NCBI GenBank assembly: GCA_964440345.1
Contig: CAYTSA010000118.1
Span: forward strand, 1 to 10,648
DNA from: CAYTSA01 sp964440345
Lineage (GTDB): Bacteria; Desulfobacterota; Desulfovibrionia; Desulfovibrionales; Desulfovibrionaceae
Direction: 5' to 3'
Length of the DNA: 10,648 bases
This document shows positions 6,173-10,648 of the stretch, one piece after another. The notes under the pieces are model-generated. The model was not told the origin of the DNA and did no database searches. It worked only from the letters and a program-made list of their open reading frames with translations. The number at the start of each line of letters is the position of its first letter. Positions within the stretch are counted from its first letter, which is position 1. The position numbers were made by a program, and so were the translations under genes.

Positions 6173-7331
6173 GGCAACAGGACATCCACACGGCGGACGG
6201 CGCGGCGGCCATCCCGGCGGCCATTTCGGCGGCCCGCCCAAGGCCATAGACGATCAGGGAACGCCTCCCCTGCGGCTGGTTGCCTGGGAGGTGACGCGGT
6301 CCTGCAACCTGGCCTGCAAGCACTGCCGGGCAGAGGCGCATCCCGAGCCCTACCCCGACGAGATGGACACGGCCGAGGCCAAGGCGCTCATCGACACCTT
6401 TTCCGAAACCGCGCCGCACACCGGTGGGCCCATCGTCATCTTTACAGGCGGGGAGCCCATGCTGCGGCCAGACATCTTTGAACTGATATCCTACGCCGAC
6501 TCCAAGGGGCTACGTTGCGTCATGGCGCCCAACGGCACGCTGATAACGCCGGAAAACGCGCCGCTCATCCGCGACGCCGGCATCCAGCGCTGCTCCATCT
6601 CCATAGACGCGCCCGACGCCGAGCGGCACGACCTGTTCCGCGGCGTGCCCGGCTCGTTCGAGGCGTCCATGCGCGGCATCCAATACCTGAAGGACGCGGG
6701 AGTGGAGTTCCAGATAAACACCACGGTGACGCGCAACAACCTGTCTAGTTTCAAGGATATTTTCCACCTGGCCCAGGACCTGGGGGCCGCCGCGTGGCAC
6801 ATTTTTCTGCTGGTGCCCACGGGCCGCGGCGCCCAGCTGGGGGCCGAGGTCATCACCGGCGAGGAGTACGAGCAGGTGCTCAACTGGTTCTACGACTTCC
6901 GCAAGACCACGGACATGCACCTGAAGGCCACCTGCGCGCCGCACTACTACCGCATCATGCGCCAACGGGCCAAGGAAGAAGGCGTGACCGTGACCCCGGA
7001 CACCTTCGGCATGGACGCCATGACTCGCGGCTGTCTGGGCGGCACAGGCTTCTGCTTCATCTCCCACACCGGCAAGGTGCAGCCCTGCGGCTATCTGGAG
7101 CTGGAATGCGGCGACGTGCGGCAGACGCCTTTCCCGGAGATATGGCGCAACTCACCGCAGTTCAAGCAGCTCAGAAGCAAGGAAGAATACCAGGGCAAAT
7201 GCGGCCAGTGCGAATACCACCGGGTATGCGGCGGCTGCCGAGCCCGGGCGTACACTATGAACGGCGACTACATGGCCGAAGAGCCCCTGTGCACGTACAC
7301 GCCCAAGCGGGCCTGCCACGGGGCGGGGTAA
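6144..7331 (+). CDS. ahbD: AhbD, radical SAM heme synthase (Fe-coproporphyrin III to heme b)
   Basis: AhbD performs the last step of the siroheme-dependent heme route, oxidatively decarboxylating two propionates of Fe-coproporphyrin III to the vinyl groups of heme b. From ATG 6144 the protein is 395 aa. Residues 1-32 are rich in His and Gly (H14, H16, H23, H27). The radical SAM motif CNLACKHC is at C54, C58 and C61, followed by FTGGEP. A cysteine-rich C-terminal region (C297, C304, C315, C322, C353, C356, C362, C365, C383, C391) is suited to an auxiliary 4Fe-4S cluster. The frame is open to TTG 6132, but ATG 6144 is the better start; either overlaps the end of hemB, so translation is probably coupled. 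There is no clear ribosome site. Another radical SAM/SPASM maturase is possible but unlikely beside hemB and ahbC. Confidence 0.9.
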   Translation: MEHQKSKPAEATGHPHGGRRGGHPGGHFGGPPKAIDDQGTPPLRLVAWEVTRSCNLACKHCRAEAHPEPYPDEMDTAEAKALIDTFSETAPHTGGPIVIFTGGEPMLRPDIFELISYADSKGLRCVMAPNGTLITPENAPLIRDAGIQRCSISIDAPDAERHDLFRGVPGSFEASMRGIQYLKDAGVEFQINTTVTRNNLSSFKDIFHLAQDLGAAAWHIFLLVPTGRGAQLGAEVITGEEYEQVLNWFYDFRKTTDMHLKATCAPHYYRIMRQRAKEEGVTVTPDTFGMDAMTRGCLGGTGFCFISHTGKVQPCGYLELECGDVRQTPFPEIWRNSPQFKQLRSKEEYQGKCGQCEYHRVCGGCRARAYTMNGDYMAEEPLCTYTPKRACHGAG

Positions 7332-7390
7332 ACGCCAGGCGCATAGCAACAACAAACACCTCCCCCGGTTTCCTGCCCCCTTTTCCGGCT

Positions 7391-7419
7391 TTGACCAGCG
7401 CGCCGCTTCAGGGTACAGG
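7391..7419 (+). promoter_or_regulatory. Weak candidate promoter before lemA
   Basis: TTGACC at 7391-7396 (5 of 6 to the -35 consensus) is followed after 17 bases by TACAGG at 7414-7419, a poor -10 (3 of 6). The 128-base gap between ahbD and lemA shows no other obvious signal and no clear terminator. This is a weak consensus match. Confidence 0.2.
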
Positions 7420-7459
7420 TGCAGTATTAACCACCACTGTCCTTGCTAGGGGGAAGCGT

Positions 7460-8020
7460 ATGGCCCTGTATATCATTCTCGGAGCGGTCGTTCTCGTCGC
7501 CATCTGGCTGATATTGCTCTACAACCGCTTGGTAAAACTCCGCAACTTCGTGCGCGAGGGCTGGAGCGGCATTGATATCCAGCTCAAAAAGCGAGCCAAC
7601 CTGATCCCCAACCTGGTGGAAACGGTCAAGGGCTACATGACCCACGAGCGGGAGACTCTGGAAAAGGTCATCGCCATGCGCAACGCGGCTGTGGGCGAAA
7701 ACTCGCCGGCCGAGCGCGGGCGCAAGGAGTCCATGCTGGCCTCGGCCCTGGGCAATATCTTCGCCCTGGCGGAAAACTACCCGGACCTGAAAGCTAACAC
7801 CACCTTTCTGGACTTGCAGAAAAACCTGACCGCAATCGAGGACCAGATTCAACTCGCCAGGCGCTATTACAACGGCGCCGCCCGCAACTTGAACAACGCG
7901 GTGGAGACCTTCCCCAGCAACATGGTGGCCGGCGCGTTCGGCTTCTCCGTGGCCGAATACTTCACCATCGAGGACGGAGCCGAACGAGCCGTGCCCAAGG
8001 TAAACATGGGGATGTCGTGA
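7460..8020 (+). CDS. lemA: LemA family membrane-anchored protein
   Basis: LemA proteins are small, one-pass inner-membrane proteins with a long helical domain on the outer side. Their molecular role is not established. This 186 aa copy has an N-terminal membrane segment at about residues 3-21 (YIILGAVVLVAIWLILLY). It is followed by the family hallmark LKKRANLIPNLVETVKGYMTHE at about 43-64 and a helical region with YYNGAARNLNNAVETFPSN, also typical. Start ATG 7460 puts the membrane helix at the very N-terminus; a G-rich AGGGGGA at 7448-7454 may serve as ribosome site. The stop overlaps the next start (GTGA), so it is coupled to the DUF2207 gene. LemA genes are often found beside DUF2207 or TPM-domain genes. 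Confidence 0.93.
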   Translation: MALYIILGAVVLVAIWLILLYNRLVKLRNFVREGWSGIDIQLKKRANLIPNLVETVKGYMTHERETLEKVIAMRNAAVGENSPAERGRKESMLASALGNIFALAENYPDLKANTTFLDLQKNLTAIEDQIQLARRYYNGAARNLNNAVETFPSNMVAGAFGFSVAEYFTIEDGAERAVPKVNMGMS

Positions 8021-9951
8021 ACACGCCGGCATGCAGGCTTATCCAGGCAGTTGCAGCATGCACGCTGCTTTGCGCCGCGCTGCTCGCCGGTTTCTCCACC
8101 GCCCAGGCTGCGGATGAACGCATTCTACACTATGTGAGCCGCATAGCCATTGACGGCGACGGCGTTGTCCATGTGCGCGAGAACATCACCGTGCGCGCCA
8201 TGGGCAAGGACATCAAGCGGGGCATATACCGCGACCTGCCGACCANNNNNNNNNNCACATATCGCGACGCCTACGGCAACACCGTGGACATTAACTTTGC
8301 GCTGGCCTCAGTGCAGCGCAACGGCCGCAGCGAGCCGCATCACGTGGAGAACCGTTCCAACGGGGTGCGCATCTACGCCGGCGACAAGAATACTTTTATT
8401 GAACCTGGCGAGCATACGTACACCTTCGCTTACACCGTGCGCCACGCACTGGGCTATTTCGAGAACTATGACGAACTGTACTGGAACGTGACCGGAAACG
8501 GCTGGGCCTTTTCCATCGACCGGGCAGAGGCCCGGGTATTGCTGCCCCCTGGCGCGTCCCTGGTGCAACAGGCCGCCTACACCGGCCCGCAGGGCGCACA
8601 GGGCAAGGACTTCGCTTTCCAACAGGCGGATACGGGCGAGCTGGTCTTCACCACCACGCGGCCCCTGAGCCCTGGCGAGGGGCTGACCATTGCCGTGGCC
8701 TGGCCAAAGGGCGTGGTCCCGGAACCCACCGTCACGGACAAGGCCCAGAGACTGCTGACCGAAAACAGAAGCGGCATGGTCGGACTTTTGGGCCTGGCCG
8801 TGGCGCTCATCTACTACATAGTCGCCTGGTGGATGGTGGGCCGCGACCCGGAAAAGTGGACCATCATCCCCCTGTTCGAGCCGCCGCAGGGATTGTCACC
8901 GGCCGGGGCGCGGTACGTGAACCGCATGGGCTTTGACAACAAGTCCGCGGCCGCGGCAGTCATAGACATGGCCGTGAAAGGCTACCTGACCATTGAAGAC
9001 GACAACGGCGAGTACGCGTTGGCCCTGGCCAATGCGCAGGCGCCGGGGCTGAGCCCGGGCGAAAGGAAGCTGGGTCAGGCGCTTTTTAAGAAAGGCGCCA
9101 GCATCACGTTGGAAAACACGAACCACAAGACAATAAACAACGCACTGAAAACGCTGAAAAACAGCCTGAAACTGGAATACGAGAAAACCCATTTCCGCAC
9201 AAATGCGGCCTGGCTCATCCCGGGCGCCGGGCTAAGCATCCTCACCCTTGCAGGCGTTGTCCTCGCGTCGCGAGAGATTCCCGCGGCCGCGTTCCTTGCC
9301 CTATGGCTCAGCCTTTGGACCCTGGGCTGCATCGGACTGGGAAAAGTGGCGTACAACGCCGTGAAATCAGCGTTCAGTGGCAGCCCCATAGCCCCGGCCA
9401 TAGGCAAGACGCTTTTTACCCTGCCCTTTTTGGCCGGCGAGATAGGAGGGATTATCTTTTTTTCCTTTGTAACTTCGCCCATGGCCGCCTTGGCGCTGCT
9501 ACTGCATATGGGCGCGCTCTGGCTCTTCCAGCACCTTTTGAAGGCCCCGACATTCGGCGGCCGCCGCATCATGGATGAGCTGGAAGGCTTTCAGCTCTAC
9601 CTGTCCACGGCCGAGCAGCACCGGCTGAACGAACTGAACCCTCCGGACAACACACCGGAACTGTTCGAAAAATACCTGCCCTACGCCCTGGCCCTGGACG
9701 TGGAAAACGAATGGGCCGAACAATTCGCCTCGCTGTGGTCCATGCCGGGCGACCGCAGCGGCTACTCGCCGCACTGGTATCACGGCCGCCACTCAGGCTA
9801 TATGGGCTCCAGCGCATTCGCCTCAGGCCTGGGAAACAGCTTCGCCAACGCTATCTCCTCATCGTCCACGGCTCCAGGCTCGTCCTCAGGCAGCGGGGGC
9901 GGCGGCTCCTCCGGGGGAGGAGGAGGAGGCGGCGGCGGCGGCGGGTGGTGA
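8017..9951 (+). CDS. DUF2207 family membrane protein with glycine-rich C-terminus (contains assembly gap)
   Basis: This is a predicted inner-membrane protein of unknown function of about 644 aa. GTG 8017 overlaps the lemA stop. Residues 1-31 look like a signal peptide with a likely cut after AQA. The exported N-terminal DUF2207 domain follows: GIYRDLPT before the gap, SNGVRIYAGDKNTFIEPGEHTYTFAY after it. One membrane helix lies at about 253-273, then a cytoplasmic segment beginning GRDPEKWTIIPLFEPP, and further helices at about 398-419, 424-447, 465-486 and 488-509. The tail is Ser/Gly-rich and ends in a run of 11 Gly plus Trp, a pattern common in DUF2207 and TPM-type proteins. Ten N at 8246-8255 replace residues 77-80; the frame continues correctly across them. 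It probably works with LemA in envelope-related functions, but this is inference from pairing. Confidence 0.88.
   Translation: MNTPACRLIQAVAACTLLCAALLAGFSTAQAADERILHYVSRIAIDGDGVVHVRENITVRAMGKDIKRGIYRDLPTXXXXTYRDAYGNTVDINFALASVQRNGRSEPHHVENRSNGVRIYAGDKNTFIEPGEHTYTFAYTVRHALGYFENYDELYWNVTGNGWAFSIDRAEARVLLPPGASLVQQAAYTGPQGAQGKDFAFQQADTGELVFTTTRPLSPGEGLTIAVAWPKGVVPEPTVTDKAQRLLTENRSGMVGLLGLAVALIYYIVAWWMVGRDPEKWTIIPLFEPPQGLSPAGARYVNRMGFDNKSAAAAVIDMAVKGYLTIEDDNGEYALALANAQAPGLSPGERKLGQALFKKGASITLENTNHKTINNALKTLKNSLKLEYEKTHFRTNAAWLIPGAGLSILTLAGVVLASREIPAAAFLALWLSLWTLGCIGLGKVAYNAVKSAFSGSPIAPAIGKTLFTLPFLAGEIGGIIFFSFVTSPMAALALLLHMGALWLFQHLLKAPTFGGRRIMDELEGFQLYLSTAEQHRLNELNPPDNTPELFEKYLPYALALDVENEWAEQFASLWSMPGDRSGYSPHWYHGRHSGYMGSSAFASGLGNSFANAISSSSTAPGSSSGSGGGGSSGGGGGGGGGGGW
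8246..8255. other. Run of ten N, assembly gap inside the DUF2207 gene
   Basis: Ten undetermined bases interrupt the gene between PT (residues 75-76) and TYRDAYGN (81-88). The reading frame stays open with exactly ten N. In related proteins, as I recall, PT is followed almost at once by a Y-R-D type segment, so the true missing length may be shorter than ten bases. The gap is probably a scaffolding placeholder. Confidence 0.95.
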
Positions 9952-9987
9952 CAAACCGCCGGCTTACTCCACCGCGCCGGCCAGCCA

Positions 9988-10014
9988 GGCCATGTCCACC
10001 CCTGCGGACAGGCC
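9988..10014. terminator. Hairpin after the DUF2207 gene, possible transcription end
   Basis: GGCC-A-TGTCC at 9988-9997 pairs with GGACA-GGCC at 10006-10014: nine base pairs with one bulged A and an 8-base loop, 37 bases after the stop codon. No T-run follows, so a role as the lemA operon terminator is only possible. Confidence 0.3.
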
Positions 10015-10021
10015 GAAGTGG

Positions 10022-10077
10022 AAAAAGTGCCTGTCCCCATTTGAGGAGTGAGGAAAAAGTGCCTGTCCCCATTTGAG
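10022..10077. repeat. GTGCCTGTCCCC repeat cluster A (2 copies)
   Basis: Two identical 24-base copies lie at 10022-10045 and 10054-10077, a 32-base period. Each reads AAAAAGTGCCTGTCCCC followed by ATTTGAG. The core returns in cluster B at 10307-10456 with a different right flank (TTTCTGG). There are no unique spacers of CRISPR type. The opposite strand reads GGGGACAGGCACTTTT. I recall this motif from intergenic DNA of many bacteria, often near REP-associated Y1 transposases, but no transposase is present here. Confidence 0.85.
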
Positions 10078-10144
10078 AGGAGCAATCGATTCTTCGCGCA
10101 ATCACGGCTGTTGGTCCTTTGCCAAAGAAACATCACCTTCGTGT

Positions 10145-10165
10145 ATGGGCGGGCTTTGCGCCCGC
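10145..10165. other. Perfect 8-bp GC hairpin
   Basis: GGGCGGGC at 10145-10152 and GCCCGCCC at 10158-10165 are exact reverse complements with the loop TTTGC. It lies between repeat clusters A and B, with no T-run after it. It may be a REP-like palindrome belonging to the surrounding repeat material. Confidence 0.6.
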
Positions 10166-10229
10166 CCGTTGCGGCTGTTGCGCAGCGCTAGTGTACGCCA
10201 TTGCCAGGCGAAACGTGCCACAAAAGGCC

Positions 10230-10250
10230 GGGCGACCGTAAGGGTCACCC
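10230..10250. other. Imperfect 8-bp hairpin with loop GTAAG
   Basis: GGGCGACC at 10230-10237 pairs with GGTCACCC at 10243-10250 at 7 of 8 positions. It is the second hairpin between the two GTGCCTGTCCCC clusters. The region from 10078 to 10306 otherwise holds no ORF with coding character. Confidence 0.45.
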
Positions 10251-10306
10251 CTACACTACGCCAGCATGCTTGCGTCCAATCTGAACTGCGGCCACATGGC
10301 GGAGGG

Positions 10307-10456
10307 AAAAAGTGCCTGTCCCCTTTCTGGTAGAAGAAAAGTGCCTGTCCCCTTTCTGGTAGAAGAAAAGAGAAGAAAAGTGACTGTCCCCTTTGCACCC
10401 TTTCTGGTAGAAGAAAAGAGAAGAAAAGTGACTGTCCCCTTTGCACCCTTTGCACC
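10307..10456. repeat. GTG(C/A)CTGTCCCC repeat cluster B (4 copies)
   Basis: Four copies of the core begin at about 10307, 10337, 10376 and 10424. The first two read GTGCCTGTCCCC and the last two GTGACTGTCCCC. Copies are joined by modules: CTTTCTGGTAGAAG, an extra AAAAGAGAAG before copies three and four, and CTTTGCACC in the last two. Distances between copies are 29 (or 30), 39 and 48 bases, so the array grew by adding modules instead of by one fixed unit. There is no palindromic repeat and no variable spacer, so it is not a CRISPR array. No promoter or gene is evident. Confidence 0.87.
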
Positions 10457-10474
10457 TCTGCACCGTTCCGCGGA

Positions 10475-10514
10475 TTCGCCTTCGTCCACCATCCAAGCGC
10501 CACAAGCCATGTTG
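10475..10514. repeat. Dispersed repeat, copy 2 (first copy at 3457-3496)
   Basis: This copy matches 3457-3496 at 35 of 40 positions in the same orientation, and lies 19 bases to the right of the last GTGACTGTCCCC unit. Both copies are in non-coding DNA. The reverse strand carries GGTGGACGAAGGCGAA. Confidence 0.7.
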
Positions 10515-10588
10515 ATCAGCGCATAGCGCGTCGTCTTATGGATTACCATATGACGCCTGCCCCCTGCGCCGCTATGCGGCTCTGGGTA

Positions 10589-10648
10589 TCAGGCAGGAAT
10601 TTCGTAGCTGACGCCCGCTTTCATTAGAATCATCAATGATAGCGGGAT
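10589..10648 (-). CDS. Possible 3' end of a minus-strand gene entering from the right
   Basis: On the minus strand a frame is open from the window edge to a TGA at 10589-10591, reading IPLSLMILMKAGVSYEIPA before the stop. The residue mix looks protein-like, but 19 codons prove little; a second minus-strand frame is also open here for a similar length. I do not recognise the family. Confidence 0.2.
   Translation of the reverse strand: MPLSLMILMKAGVSYEIPA
10614..10646. other. Interrupted hairpin at the right edge
   Basis: CCCGCT at 10614-10619 pairs with AGCGGG at 10641-10646, and inside it TCATT pairs with AATGA, separated by a T-T mismatch, leaving a loop of about 9 bases. A smaller hairpin GCCGC-TAT-GCGGC lies at 10568-10580. 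Either could be the end signal of a gene beyond the window or more intergenic repeat structure. If the minus-strand frame at 10589-10648 is real, the larger hairpin falls inside its coding end. Confidence 0.4.

Noticed and set aside
6794..7459. Open frame upstream of lemA running back into ahbD
   Set aside because: The part before 7460 is an out-of-frame shadow of ahbD, rich in Arg/His/Gly; the LemA membrane helix begins at ATG 7460.
10022..10456. CRISPR array near the right end
   Set aside because: The repeated cores are 12-24 bases, spaced 29-48 bases by shared modules, with no unique spacers of constant length; clusters A and B have related flanks. This is a modular direct repeat.
10102..10549. 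Overlapping minus-strand open frames across the right-hand repeats
   Set aside because: Their proteins are translations of the tandem repeats (recurring STRKGTGTFL-like units) with no domain and no convincing ribosome site.

Overview
The window looks like a Desulfovibrio-type sulfate-reducing bacterium (Desulfovibrionales). The main reason is the gene trio ahbC-hemB-ahbD, which belongs to the siroheme-dependent route to heme known from Desulfovibrio and from archaea. GC-rich codon use across most genes fits this. The genus is an inference. A run of ten N inside the last large gene shows that this is draft or scaffolded sequence.

Region 1 (1-3351) is the back half of a type III-A CRISPR-Cas operon: csm2, csm3, csm4 and csm5, all on + and translationally coupled by 1 to 4 base overlaps. 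Together with Cas10/Csm1 (not in the window, probably just upstream) and a crRNA, these subunits build the Csm RNA-guided interference complex. Csm3 keeps the RNA-cleaving aspartate, so the complex looks competent for target RNA cutting. No CRISPR array, cas1, cas2, csm6 or complete cas6 is present. A 51-codon ORF directly after csm5 starts like a Cas6-family protein and then runs into repeat sequence, so it may be a truncated cas6.

Region 2 (3352-3753) is a non-coding junction of imperfect repeats. One of them recurs about 7 kb away at the right end of the window. A reasonable promoter for ahbC lies at its right edge.

Region 3 (3754-7331) is the heme block. HemB makes porphobilinogen, the common tetrapyrrole precursor. 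The radical SAM enzyme AhbC turns 12,18-didecarboxysiroheme into Fe-coproporphyrin III, and the radical SAM enzyme AhbD turns that into heme b. AhbA/AhbB (siroheme decarboxylase) are not in the window. A perfect 18-bp stem palindrome separates ahbC from hemB, while hemB and ahbD overlap.

Region 4 (7460-9951) is a LemA protein plus a DUF2207 membrane protein, a common bacterial pair of unsettled function. The DUF2207 gene contains the N gap.

Region 5 (9952-10648) has no convincing complete gene. It holds six copies of an AAAAGTG(C/A)CTGTCCCC motif in two clusters, several GC-rich hairpins, the second copy of the junction repeat, and possibly the 3' end of a minus-strand gene entering from the right.
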